Shown here: positions 19,957 to 28,035 of the stretch, piece by piece
Numbering within the stretch: position 1 is the stretch's first letter
How the letters are laid out: each line of letters starts with the position of its first letter
Source: Actinomycetes bacterium
GTDB taxonomy: Bacteria > Actinomycetota > Thermoleophilia > RBG-16-64-13
Reading direction: 5' to 3'
Length of the DNA stretch: 64,000 nucleotides
Assembly (NCBI GenBank): GCA_024637035.1
Contig: JAGXFW010000033.1
Coordinates: 1 to 64,000 of the forward strand
The notes under the pieces: generated by a model
Databases searched by the model: none
Seen by the model: only the letters and a program-made list of their open reading frames with translations
What the model was told of the DNA's origin: nothing
Made by a program: the position numbers and the translations under genes

Positions 19957-20247
19957 TAGCATCGTAACAGCAGGCCGAGTACGTGTCAAGCGCACGACAC
20001 CCGGCGCTCCGCGGATTCGGCGGTGTGCTACCCGTCCAGATCGGCTCCGCTCCCTGTCGGGCGGAAGCCGCTCGTGGGAGACGCGCCGGTGGCCCGTAGG
20101 TGTCTCCCGGCTCGGTCTCGGAAAGACCTGGCACGGAGACTCTCCTACCGGTACTGTGTCGGGTGGCGCTTTGAAGCGCCGAGGTCCGGCCTCCTGTTGC
20201 GTTCGAGGCGGCGAAGGACGGGCCGTCGAAACCCACCTGGAGGCTAC

Positions 20248-21450
20248 ATGAACGTCACGACCGACGAACCACGCCGAGTGCCATCGACCGTGGCGTTGGT
20301 CCGATGCGAGGAATACGACCCCTCCACCGTGCACGCCGCAGTCGGTCGCGGCCTCGACCTGCTCGGAGGAGCCGGTCGGTTCGCGGAAGCGGGCGAGCGC
20401 ATCCTGCTCAAGCCGAACCTCCTCGTGGCCAGCGCCCCGGGCGAAGCGGTCACGACCCACCCCGAGGTGTTCCGAGCCGTGATTCGCCACCTGGGCGAGA
20501 CCGGCGCTGAGTTGAGCTACGGCGACTCACCGGCCTTCGGCGGCACCCGCATGGTGGCCCGCAGGGCCGGCATCGAGGCGGTGGCACAAGAACTGGGGGT
20601 ACGGCAGGCGCAGTTCGGGCATCCGCAGACCGTCTCGTTCCCCTCCGGGGGCCTGATCAAGCAGTTCGATATCGCGCAGGCTGTCCTCGACGCAGACGCC
20701 CTGGTATCGCTCCCCAAGCTCAAGACCCACGCCCTCACCCGCATGACCGGCGCCATCAAGAACCAGTTCGGGTGCATACCGGGGGTGCGCAAGGGCACCT
20801 TCCACGTGCGCATGCCCGACGCGGAACGCTTCGCCCAGATGCTGGTAGATCTCAACCGGCTCCTGCGACCCCGCCTCTTCGTCATGGACGCCATCGTGGC
20901 CATGGAGGGCAACGGACCGCGCGGCGGCGATCCTCGTCCGTTGGGGGCTCTGCTGTTATCCGCGGACCCCGTGGCGCTCGACACGTGCGCCTGCAGGATC
21001 ATCGGCCTCGACCCACAGTTGGTGGACACCATCCGGTGGGGTGCACTCTGGGGACTCGGCGAGGCGGATGACATCGAGGTTCTTGGCGATCCCCTGGAAT
21101 CGTTCTACGAACCCGACTTCCGAGTCGATCGTAAGAAGGCCCCGAGCCCCACGCGCCCCGGCCTTAGGAGCAGGATCGCGCGCGACCGCCTCGTCCCACG
21201 ACCGGTGATCGACCCGACCCTCTGCACAGCCTGCCACACGTGCGTCAAGATGTGCCCGGTCACCCCGAAGGCGTTGACTCCTCGCACCAAAGGCGGTCGC
21301 GGGGGGGCGGCTGAAGCCTCCCAGACCGAGATCAAGCCACCCACCTACGACTACGACGTCTGCATACGCTGCTACTGCTGCCAGGAGACCTGCCCCGAGC
21401 ATGCCATCTTCGTGAAGACCCCGCTTCTCGGGCGCCTCATACATTCCTGA
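20248..21450 (+). CDS. DUF362 protein with two 4Fe-4S clusters
   Basis: This 400-residue protein starts at an ATG with TGGAGG upstream. Residues 15-300 form a DUF362 domain (ILLKPNLL, THPEVFRAVI, YGDSPAFGG, LPKLKTHALTRMTGAIKN). The C-terminus holds two ferredoxin motifs, CTACHTCVKMCPV and CIRCYCCQETCPE, separated by about 40 residues. DUF362 ferredoxin proteins are common in anaerobes; some help Fe-S assembly or reductive enzymes, but the role here is unknown. It is divergent from the PadR regulator and may be under its control. Confidence 0.85.
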   Translation: MNVTTDEPRRVPSTVALVRCEEYDPSTVHAAVGRGLDLLGGAGRFAEAGERILLKPNLLVASAPGEAVTTHPEVFRAVIRHLGETGAELSYGDSPAFGGTRMVARRAGIEAVAQELGVRQAQFGHPQTVSFPSGGLIKQFDIAQAVLDADALVSLPKLKTHALTRMTGAIKNQFGCIPGVRKGTFHVRMPDAERFAQMLVDLNRLLRPRLFVMDAIVAMEGNGPRGGDPRPLGALLLSADPVALDTCACRIIGLDPQLVDTIRWGALWGLGEADDIEVLGDPLESFYEPDFRVDRKKAPSPTRPGLRSRIARDRLVPRPVIDPTLCTACHTCVKMCPVTPKALTPRTKGGRGGAAEASQTEIKPPTYDYDVCIRCYCCQETCPEHAIFVKTPLLGRLIHS

Positions 21451-21481
21451 GACCGCTTCCCGCCGCGCGCTCGGGTCGTTG

Positions 21482-21487
21482 TATACT
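21482..21487 (+). promoter_or_regulatory. -10 element before the membrane protein gene
   Basis: TATACT at 21482-21487 stands out in GC-rich DNA about 70 bases upstream of the membrane protein start. The -35 region is not clear. Confidence 0.4.
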
Positions 21488-21555
21488 AACGGCCCTGTGG
21501 AACACCACGCCGACACATCCTGGGCACGTCGAGTTCCATCACCGGGGAGACCACG

Positions 21556-22308
21556 ATGATCGGCGGGCGAAGCGCGGCCCCAGTCCTGGGAAGCGTGCGC
21601 TGGGTGCTCGGGGTGCTCATATTCTGGGAGGCACTCGTGGTCCTGGGCAGATCGGGCCCCACCAACTGGTGGGGCTGGCCCATCGGCCCATTCGACCTAC
21701 TCCACCTCGTGCTGGTGCTTCCCCTGTTCACACTTGCGTTCGGCCGACTCTTCCTCGCCGTCACCCAATCCAGCTATGGCTCGTTGAACACCTACACTCT
21801 CACGGCGAGTCCCTTGGCATGGGTCTTCTGGACAGGGTTGGGCCTGGCCCTGGCAGGCCAGGGGGTCCATGCGGCCGGCCAACTCCTCAGTAGCGCCGTG
21901 CCCGAGGTCGTGAGCAGGGGAGAATACGGTGAGATGGTGAGGTTCTTCGACAACTCCCTGGGCCTCTGGCTGTTCGGGATGGGGTTCACTGCGATGTCGC
22001 TTGTGATCACCCTGCTGGGCCAGGGGTCCGCGCAGCGCGTCATCGGGCCGGAGCGCACGGTGATCATCGCCGGCTCGCTGCTGACCTACGGCTCCGGCAT
22101 CCTGTTCTTCGGGGTGGAGCAGCGGCAGCTGGTCCCTGCCATCATCTGCGCGGCGCTGCTCGTGGCGCCGGGCCTGCGCTACTTCTCGCTGCGCGAGGTC
22201 GGCCACGATCCCCTGAGTCTGCTGGTGGTGCCGGGGGCAGGCGCGGCCGGCCTGATCTTGTTCGCGTGGGGTCTTCTGGTGGGTGGCCAACCCACCTGGC
22301 CGTGGTAG
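21556..22308 (+). CDS. Integral membrane protein of unknown function
   Basis: This 250-residue protein has about six or seven hydrophobic segments and ends in a Trp-rich tail (GGQPTWPW). Notable are the first segment WVLGVLIFWEALVVLG, a NWWGWPIG loop, and YTLTASPLAWVFWTGLGLALAGQG. I do not recognise a family. It stands alone between the DUF362 gene and tRNA-Ser. Confidence 0.65.
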   Translation: MIGGRSAAPVLGSVRWVLGVLIFWEALVVLGRSGPTNWWGWPIGPFDLLHLVLVLPLFTLAFGRLFLAVTQSSYGSLNTYTLTASPLAWVFWTGLGLALAGQGVHAAGQLLSSAVPEVVSRGEYGEMVRFFDNSLGLWLFGMGFTAMSLVITLLGQGSAQRVIGPERTVIIAGSLLTYGSGILFFGVEQRQLVPAIICAALLVAPGLRYFSLREVGHDPLSLLVVPGAGAAGLILFAWGLLVGGQPTWPW

Positions 22309-22317
22309 GTGTTCTGC

Positions 22318-22323
22318 TATAAT
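22318..22323 (+). promoter_or_regulatory. Extended -10 promoter of tRNA-Ser
   Basis: TGCTATAAT, a perfect extended -10, ends 32 bases before the tRNA and just behind the preceding stop codon. Confidence 0.7.
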
Positions 22324-22354
22324 CCGCTCTGCTCTCGAGCCGGGGTAACCACGT

Positions 22355-22445
22355 GGAGAGGTGTCCGAGCTGGCTGAAGGAGCACGACTGGAAATCGTGT
22401 AGGCGGGGGTAACCCGTCTCGAGGGTTCGAATCCCTCCCTCTCCG
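22355..22445 (+). tRNA. tRNA-Ser (anticodon GGA)
   Basis: The 91-base gene has acceptor arms GGAGAGG/CCTCTCC, a long variable arm typical of class II tRNAs, the anticodon GGA inside CTGGAAA, and a T-arm GAGGG-TTCGAAT-CCCTC. The CCA end is not encoded. Confidence 0.97.
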
Positions 22446-22523
22446 CCTCGACCCCCTCATACCCCACTCATCGTGAGCCCCCCGATACGCGAGACCCTCC
22501 TCTTGCGACTGCTATACTTCGGC

Positions 22524-22795
22524 GTGACTGTGCTAGGTGGGGAGGTAGCGGTGCCCTGTACCCGCAATCCGCTATAGCGGGGCTGAATTCCCACCCGAGG
22601 AGCGGACCTGTAAGGTCATGCCGCCGTCAAGTGGTGTTGAGGATCAGGTCCCACGCAATGGGAATCCGTGAACCGGGTCAGGACCGGGAGGTAGCAGCCC
22701 TAAGCGGACCCTTCCATGTGCCGTGGGGCAACTTGATCTGAGCCGGCTGACGGAGGGCGCTTGGAGGCTTGTCTTCGACGGTGGGTGCACGGTCG
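22524..22795 (+). ncRNA. ffs: Signal recognition particle RNA, large bacterial form
   Basis: The sequence contains the 5' Alu domain pattern (TGCTAGGTGGGGAGGTAGCG, then TGCCCTGTACCCGCAATCCG), the helix 8 apical tip (GAACCGGGTCAGGACCGG, then AGCAGCCCTAAG) and the 3' end GGTGCACGGT. This is the long Alu-containing SRP RNA of Gram-positive bacteria. It binds Ffh and targets membrane proteins. A TATACT box at 22513-22518 is the likely -10. Ends are estimated from the family pattern and may be off by a few bases. Confidence 0.93.
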
Positions 22796-22858
22796 CTGTC
22801 TTCTCGCGGGTCTGATCGTCGGCGCGCGGGTCCGATCTTTGGGGGAGGCCACCGAGCG

Positions 22859-24595
22859 ATGTCCATAAGCCTCTACCGGAAGCACCGGCCGATTACGTTC
22901 GACGACGTGATCGGACAGGGCCATGTGACCCGTACGCTGGCCAACGCGATACAGCAGGACCGCGTGAGCCACGCCTATCTATTCACAGGGCCGCGCGGCA
23001 CCGGCAAGACCTCTGCGGCCAAGATCCTGGCCATGGCCCTGAACTGCGAAGCGGGCAAGGATCGAGCCACCACCAAGCCCGACGGCACCTGCCCCCAGTG
23101 CACCGCCATCCGCAGGGGGAGCTCGCTCGATGTGCTCGAGATCGACGCCGCGTCGAACCGAGGCATCGACGAGATCCGCGACATCCGCGATCGAGTGAGC
23201 TTCGCCCCAGTAGAGGGACGCATGAAGGTGTACATCGTGGACGAGGTCCACATGCTCACGCCGGAGGCGTTCAACGCGCTCCTCAAGATGCTGGAAGAGC
23301 CTCCCTCGCATGTGGTGTTCGTGCTTGCCACGACCGAGCCGCACAAAGTGCTGCCCACCATCATGTCGCGCTGCCAGCGTTTCGACTTCCGTCGCCCTTC
23401 CGCTCAGGAGATCGGGGCGGTTCTAGCCACGGTGGCCAATAAGGAGGGCATCGACGTCACCGAGAGCGCTATCTCGGTGATCGCCCGGGCCGCGGGCGGC
23501 AGTTTCCGCGACGCGGTGAGCACACTCGACCAGCTGGCCGCGTACTGTGAAGGGAAGATCTCTCTACAGGACGCGCTCGCTCTACTGGGTGTGGCTGAGC
23601 AGGACCTGCTCTTCGAACTCGTAGATGTTGTCGACGAACGCGACACCACGGCGGCCCTGCTCTTCGTTGAACGGCTGGCGCAATCGGGCACCGATCTCAA
23701 CCAGTTCCTGAAGGACATGCTCAGCCATCTGCGCGACCTTTACGTTGTGCGCCACACAGTGGAACCCCCCGACAGCATCGTCAGCAGCGAGGAACACCTC
23801 GGGCACCTGCGTAGCCAGGCGAACCGAGTGCCCATCGCCGAGATGGTGGCCTTCATCGACCTGGTGGGCGACGCCCAGCGGGCGATACGCCAAGGCGCCG
23901 ATCCGCGTCTGGAGTTGGAACTCGCGTTGATCAAACTGACTCGACCAGACGCCGACACCACGATGCGCGGCATGCTGGCCCGCCTGGAGAGGTTGGAGGC
24001 GTCCAATGCGGCCCGCCACGGACCGGGCACCGCTAGCCCCCTGAACCCCGTGAACCCGGCGAACCCCGTGAACCCGGCGAACCCCGTGAACCCGGCGACC
24101 ACGTCACGCGCGACCGAAGAGACCGCGCCGAACGGGAAGCAGGCGGAATCCGCGGCAAGCCAGGGCGACGGCCGAGCGTCCGAGGACACCCCAGCGAAGC
24201 AGGGCCACACCATCAAGCCCACCGTGGAGAACATCACCCGCGCGTGGCCGGCCATCCTCGACGGTGTGAAGCAGCTCAGGCCGAGCCTCTACGCAATACT
24301 GAGCGAGGCCAGACCGGAGTCGATCGAGAACGACGTGCTCATGCTCAAGTTCCCCGCTGGGGCGGATTTCCCGGCGAAACAGGCCACGAAGTCGGACAAC
24401 GCGTTGTTCCTTTCAAACGTGCTTGCCGAGTCGACGGGCCGGCGCTTCACGGTGGCGTCCCGCTTGGCCGGCACGACCGATGCAGTCCCGGAAGCCGCGG
24501 AACCGCATGCTAAACTCCTGACCAAAGATGAGCTCGTCGATATCCTGAAGACGGAGTTCGACGCCCACCCCGTCGACGACGACACCACCCGCTGA
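22859..24595 (+). CDS. dnaX: DNA polymerase III subunit gamma/tau
   Basis: This 578-residue protein is the clamp-loader ATPase. It begins MSISLYRKHRPITFDDVIGQ and has Walker A GPRGTGKTS, a zinc-binding region with CEAGKD and CPQC, the DEVH Walker B, and the sensor ATTEPHKV. A linker with a triple NPVNPA repeat (about residues 395-415) leads to the C-terminal tau-like domain. The ATG at 22859 is chosen over an in-frame start at 22769 because the latter lies inside the SRP RNA; GGGAGG lies upstream of 22859. It leads a dnaX-ybaB-recR operon. Confidence 0.96.
   Translation: MSISLYRKHRPITFDDVIGQGHVTRTLANAIQQDRVSHAYLFTGPRGTGKTSAAKILAMALNCEAGKDRATTKPDGTCPQCTAIRRGSSLDVLEIDAASNRGIDEIRDIRDRVSFAPVEGRMKVYIVDEVHMLTPEAFNALLKMLEEPPSHVVFVLATTEPHKVLPTIMSRCQRFDFRRPSAQEIGAVLATVANKEGIDVTESAISVIARAAGGSFRDAVSTLDQLAAYCEGKISLQDALALLGVAEQDLLFELVDVVDERDTTAALLFVERLAQSGTDLNQFLKDMLSHLRDLYVVRHTVEPPDSIVSSEEHLGHLRSQANRVPIAEMVAFIDLVGDAQRAIRQGADPRLELELALIKLTRPDADTTMRGMLARLERLEASNAARHGPGTASPLNPVNPANPVNPANPVNPATTSRATEETAPNGKQAESAASQGDGRASEDTPAKQGHTIKPTVENITRAWPAILDGVKQLRPSLYAILSEARPESIENDVLMLKFPAGADFPAKQATKSDNALFLSNVLAESTGRRFTVASRLAGTTDAVPEAAEPHAKLLTKDELVDILKTEFDAHPVDDDTTR
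24044..24097 (+). repeat. Three tandem 18-bp repeats inside dnaX
   Basis: AACCCCGTGAACCCGGCG is repeated three times without change and encodes NPVNPA units in the flexible linker of DnaX. Copy number is likely to vary between strains. Confidence 0.9.
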
Positions 24596-24617
24596 TACCG
24601 CGCGTGAGGAGACCCGT

Positions 24618-24938
24618 GTGAACGCGAACTATCAGAAGATGATGAAGCAGGTGCAGAAGATGCAGGCCGACATGGCCAAGGCGCAAGAAGATCTGGCGAA
24701 GGAAGAGGTGGAAGCCTCTGCCGGAGGCGGCATGGTGACCGTTCGGGTGACGGGAGCGCTTGAACTCGTCTCGGTCAAGATCGATCCCGCTTCGCTCGAT
24801 CCGGATGACGTCGAGATGTTGGAAGACATGGTCATCGCCGCCACGAACGAGGCTGTGCGGCAGGCGCAAGACCTGCAGGCGAAACGAATGGGCGGGCTCA
24901 CCGCCGGCCTGAACATCCCGGGGCTGCCCTCCTTCTAG
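24618..24938 (+). CDS. YbaB/EbfC family nucleoid-associated protein
   Basis: This 106-residue protein begins MNANYQKMMKQVQKMQADMA and has the family core GGGMVTVRVTGALELVSVKI followed by a C-terminal helix. YbaB/EbfC dimers bind DNA and are almost always encoded between dnaX and recR, as here. The GTG at 24618 has GAGGAGA upstream and lies 22 bases behind dnaX. Confidence 0.95.
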   Translation: MNANYQKMMKQVQKMQADMAKAQEDLAKEEVEASAGGGMVTVRVTGALELVSVKIDPASLDPDDVEMLEDMVIAATNEAVRQAQDLQAKRMGGLTAGLNIPGLPSF

Positions 24939-25023
24939 AGGCGCCCTCGCCCAAGCACTCGAAGCGCCCGCCGCGAGGCTGGCGCCGCACCGCATCGCGC
25001 CCACCAGGATCGAGGCACACACA

Positions 25024-25701
25024 CTGTACAGCCCACCCATCCAGAGACTGATCGACGAGTTCGCCAAGCTCCCGAGCATCGGGCCGAAGACGGCGCAGCG
25101 ACTCACGTTCTATCTCTTGCGCCTCACCCCGGAGGAAGCGCTCCCGCTGGCTCATGCGCTCATCGAAGCCAAAGAGACGATCGGCTTCTGTGAGCGCTGC
25201 TTCAACCTGACGGCGGAAACGCTCTGCGAGATCTGCCGCGACATGAGGCGCGATCCCTCGCTCGTGGTCGTGGTGGAGGAGCCGGCGGACGTCCCGGTTC
25301 TCGAGCGGGCGCACCAGATCCGCGGCCTCTACCACGTGCTCGGCGGCGCTCTCTCTCCCATCGACGGCATCGGACCCGATCGACTTCGCATATCTGAGTT
25401 GTTCCAGCGCATCAAGGACGAGGATATCCGCGAGTTGGTGGTGGCGACGAACCCCACCATGACGGGTGAGGCCACCGCCCTCTACATCGCGGAACAGCTA
25501 CAGCCCCTGGTCGCAGCGGGCAAACTGCGGGTGACCCGGCCCGCGGCCGGACTCCCCATGGGCAGTGATCTTGAGTACGCCGACGAGGTGACCCTCGGCC
25601 GAGCGCTGGCCGCGCGCACAGACGTGCTGGGCGGGTACTCCGCCCCGCCTCGTTCCAGCGAGACTCGGCACGCGGGGCTCCAGAACGACGGCCAGGACTG
25701 A
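25024..25701 (+). CDS. recR: Recombination protein RecR
   Basis: RecR works with RecF/RecO in gap repair. The frame shows the helix-hairpin-helix region (LPSIGPKTAQRL), the C4 zinc finger (CERC and CEIC), and a Toprim domain (VVVVEEPADVPVLERA). No ATG, GTG or TTG gives the full family N-terminus. The CTG at 25024 yields LYSPPIQRLIDEF in the place where relatives have MYSPPIQ-like starts, with GAGG about eight bases upstream, so I use it as a rare CTG start. A TTG at 25117 would delete the helix-hairpin-helix motif. The product is 225 residues, with a tail longer than usual. Confidence 0.9.
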   Translation: MYSPPIQRLIDEFAKLPSIGPKTAQRLTFYLLRLTPEEALPLAHALIEAKETIGFCERCFNLTAETLCEICRDMRRDPSLVVVVEEPADVPVLERAHQIRGLYHVLGGALSPIDGIGPDRLRISELFQRIKDEDIRELVVATNPTMTGEATALYIAEQLQPLVAAGKLRVTRPAAGLPMGSDLEYADEVTLGRALAARTDVLGGYSAPPRSSETRHAGLQNDGQD

Positions 25702-25722
25702 CTGGACAGTCGACAAGTCCGC

Positions 25723-25752
25723 TTGCTCGAGGCCCCGCGACCATGCTAAAAT
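25723..25752 (+). promoter_or_regulatory. Promoter of the por leader
   Basis: TTGCTC (25723-25728) and an extended -10, TGCTAAAAT (hexamer at 25747-25752), are 18 bases apart. A transcript would start near 25759. Confidence 0.65.
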
Positions 25753-25758
25753 TGACGG

Positions 25759-25857
25759 TCTGACGGTCGGTACGAACGCGCGAGCCGACCGGCGGAGTCC
25801 CACGAGGAAACCGTAGGTCCGGGAACGGTCAAAAGGCGCCGGGGGCGGCGCCTTTTT
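25759..25857 (+). promoter_or_regulatory. Structured leader or small RNA ahead of porGDAB
   Basis: About 100 nucleotides lie between the promoter and a strong terminator. They contain a seven-pair stem CGGTCGG/CCGACCG and an ACGGT/ACCGT pairing. Unlike the 4.5 kb leader, I found no clear antiterminator. It may be an attenuator of the por operon or an independent small RNA. Confidence 0.5.
25831..25857 (+). terminator. Intrinsic terminator ahead of porG
   Basis: AAAAGGCGCC pairs with GGCGCCTTTT around GGGGGC, with a further T. It lies 94 bases before the porG start. Confidence 0.85.
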
Positions 25858-25951
25858 CATACTGTATCCGCATCTATCCTAGGTGGCAGCCGCCGGTGGG
25901 TCCACACGCACAGAGCCGCACTCCCTGATGTTCCAAGCAAGGAGCGATGAC

Positions 25952-26524
25952 TTGAGCGCAACACTCACCGAGATCAGATGGCACGCGCGCGGAGGCCAAG
26001 GCGCCGTGACCGCCGCCAAGATGGTAGCCGAACTGGCGGTGGAACGCGGCAAACACTTCCAAGCCTTCCCAGAATATGGGCCCGAACGTTCGGGCGCACC
26101 GATCGTGGCGTTCACCCGCCTGAGCAGCGAACCGATCCAGATCTACTCTCCCATCGAACACCCGAACCTCGTTCTGGTGCTCGATGAGACACTCGTGGGC
26201 ACGGTGGACGTGACCGACGGCGCCCCCGACGACGCCATCGTGATCGTGAACACCACCGAGTCACCGGAAGAGATCTCGGCCCACATGGATTTCGGCTCGC
26301 GTCGGGTCATGTGTGTCGCCGCCACGAAGATCGCATTGGACACCATCGGCAAGGCCATCCCGAACACCCCCATGGTGGGAGCGATCGCGAAGGCCACAGG
26401 GCTGTTCACCCTCGACGAGATCGAAGAGCACCTGCGCGAGAGTTTCGGGAAGAAGTTCTCGGAGAAGGTAGTCGAGGGTAACGTCGAGGCGGTCAGGCGA
26501 GCGTACAAAGAGGTCCAAGGATGA
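25952..26524 (+). CDS. porG: Pyruvate:ferredoxin oxidoreductase, gamma subunit
   Basis: This 190-residue subunit has the family start TEIRWHARGGQGAVTAAKMV and the FPEYGPERSGAPI segment. It is part of the four-subunit 2-oxoacid oxidoreductase that makes acetyl-CoA from pyruvate with ferredoxin reduction. The TTG at 25952 is chosen because GGAG lies eight bases upstream and it gives the normal N-terminus. It overlaps porD by ATGA. Substrate assignment to pyruvate rests on the overall likeness of the four subunits. Confidence 0.92.
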   Translation: MSATLTEIRWHARGGQGAVTAAKMVAELAVERGKHFQAFPEYGPERSGAPIVAFTRLSSEPIQIYSPIEHPNLVLVLDETLVGTVDVTDGAPDDAIVIVNTTESPEEISAHMDFGSRRVMCVAATKIALDTIGKAIPNTPMVGAIAKATGLFTLDEIEEHLRESFGKKFSEKVVEGNVEAVRRAYKEVQG

Positions 26525-26838
26525 GCTGGGATATCTCCGACATCAAGAACTGGGGTCCCGACAAGCACGAGAAGGGCGCCGTGATCCCCGAGGCCGGGAA
26601 CGCAGTCGGCTATCGCACCGGCGGCTGGCGTACGAACCGCCCCGTTCGCGACGATGAGACCTGCACGCAGTGCCTGTTCTGCTACTTCTACTGCCCTGAC
26701 TCCTCGGTGATCGTGGAGGGGCAAGAGGTCGTCGATTTCGACCTCGACCATTGCAAGGGTTGCGCCCAGTGCGCCACCGAGTGCCCCGTGGATGCGATCA
26801 CCATGCATCCCGAGGCCGAGTTCCGGAGGAAGTCCTGA
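26521..26838 (+). CDS. porD: Pyruvate:ferredoxin oxidoreductase, delta (ferredoxin) subunit
   Basis: This 105-residue protein has two 4Fe-4S motifs, CTQCLFCYFYCPD and CKGCAQCATECPV, and the N-terminal WGPDKHEKG stretch typical of PorD. It passes electrons from the TPP subunit to external ferredoxin or flavodoxin. It overlaps both neighbours by a few bases, so the four subunits are translationally coupled. Confidence 0.94.
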   Translation: MSWDISDIKNWGPDKHEKGAVIPEAGNAVGYRTGGWRTNRPVRDDETCTQCLFCYFYCPDSSVIVEGQEVVDFDLDHCKGCAQCATECPVDAITMHPEAEFRRKS

Positions 26839-28034
26839 TGGCGACGACTGAGAAACTGATGGCGGTCACGGGCAACCAGGCGGTCGCCATGGCCATGAAG
26901 CAGATCGACCCCGACGTGGTCGCCGCCTACCCGATCACCCCGCAGACCGACGTCGTGCAGTCGTATAGCCAGTACGTGGCAGACGGCGAGGTGCAGACCG
27001 AGTTCGTCACGGTGGAGTCGGAGCACTCCGCCATGAGCGCCTGTATCGGCTCCGCCGCCGCCGGCGCCCGCACCATGACGGCCACCAGTTCGGCGGGCTT
27101 CGCCCTCATGTGGGAAGTCGTCTACGTGGCGGCTTCGATGCGCCTGCCCATCGTAATGACTACGGTGAACCGGGCGCTGTCGGGCCCCATCAACATCCAC
27201 TGCGACCACTCCGATTCCATGGGCGGTCGCGACTCGGGGTGGATCCAGATCTACAACGAGGACGCACAGGAGGCCTACGACGCCACCGTGATGTCCTTCC
27301 CCATCGCAGAGCACCCCGACGTGAGCCTGCCGCTCATGAACATGTACGACGGGTTCATCATCTCCGGGGCCATCGGCCCCTTGCGTCCTCTGTCCGACGC
27401 CGCGGTCAAGGACTTCATCGGTGAGAAGCCCGCCGTGCTGAACCTGTTGGACTCGGAGCACCCGGTCACCTTCGGCCCCTTCGACGGCCTGCACGGCTGG
27501 TACTTCGAGCACAAGATCGCGCAGAACCGGGCGATGGAAGCGGCGCTGCCCGTGATCCAGGAGACATACGACCGCTTCGCCGAAGTCACCGGACGCCAAT
27601 ACCAGCACCTCATGTGCTACGACATGGAAGACGCGGACGTGGCTATCGTGGTCATAGGCTCCGCGGCGGGCACGGCGCGCACGGTGATGGCGAAACTGAA
27701 GGCCGAAGGCCTGAAGGTGGGATTGGTGAAGATCCGCACCTTCCGCCCCTTCCCCACGGCCGAGATCGCCCGAGTGCTCTCGGGCGTGAAAGCGGTGGCT
27801 GTGCTCGATCGCGCCGATTCGTTCGGTGCCATGGGCGGACCCCTGTACTTGGAGATCCTCGCCGCCCTCTACCACGAAGGCGTGCACACCAAGACGGTCA
27901 ACTGCATCTACGGTCTGGGCGGGCGTGATCTGTATCCCCAGAACATCGAAGACGTCTTCCGCATGCTGGCCGATGCAGCCGGCGGCGCCGACCTCCCCCA
28001 GTCCCGTGTCTACCTCAACATGAAGGGGGAATAG
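26838..28034 (+). CDS. porA: Pyruvate:ferredoxin oxidoreductase, alpha subunit
   Basis: This 398-residue subunit starts at the ATG overlapping the porD stop (TGATG). It has the family motifs NQAVAMAMKQIDPDVVAAYP, ITPQTDVVQ, FVTVESEHSAMSACIGSAAA and ARTMTATSSAGFALMWE in the pyrimidine-binding domain, and a C-terminal transketolase-like domain (VGLVKIRTFRPFP). It forms the active site together with PorB. A longer reading frame upstream is only an extension of the same frame across porD. Confidence 0.95.
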   Translation: MATTEKLMAVTGNQAVAMAMKQIDPDVVAAYPITPQTDVVQSYSQYVADGEVQTEFVTVESEHSAMSACIGSAAAGARTMTATSSAGFALMWEVVYVAASMRLPIVMTTVNRALSGPINIHCDHSDSMGGRDSGWIQIYNEDAQEAYDATVMSFPIAEHPDVSLPLMNMYDGFIISGAIGPLRPLSDAAVKDFIGEKPAVLNLLDSEHPVTFGPFDGLHGWYFEHKIAQNRAMEAALPVIQETYDRFAEVTGRQYQHLMCYDMEDADVAIVVIGSAAGTARTVMAKLKAEGLKVGLVKIRTFRPFPTAEIARVLSGVKAVAVLDRADSFGAMGGPLYLEILAALYHEGVHTKTVNCIYGLGGRDLYPQNIEDVFRMLADAAGGADLPQSRVYLNMKGE

Positions 28035-28035
28035 G

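Noticed and set aside
22769-22858. Earlier in-frame start of dnaX
   Set aside because: It lies inside the SRP RNA, and relatives begin at the MSISLYRKHRP position.
24044-24097. CRISPR-like repeat array
   Set aside because: The three 18-bp units are direct tandem copies without spacers and are in frame inside dnaX.
25759-25857. Known riboswitch (glycine, THF, T-box, cobalamin) ahead of porG
   Set aside because: None of the conserved boxes of these classes could be found; it is left as an unnamed leader.
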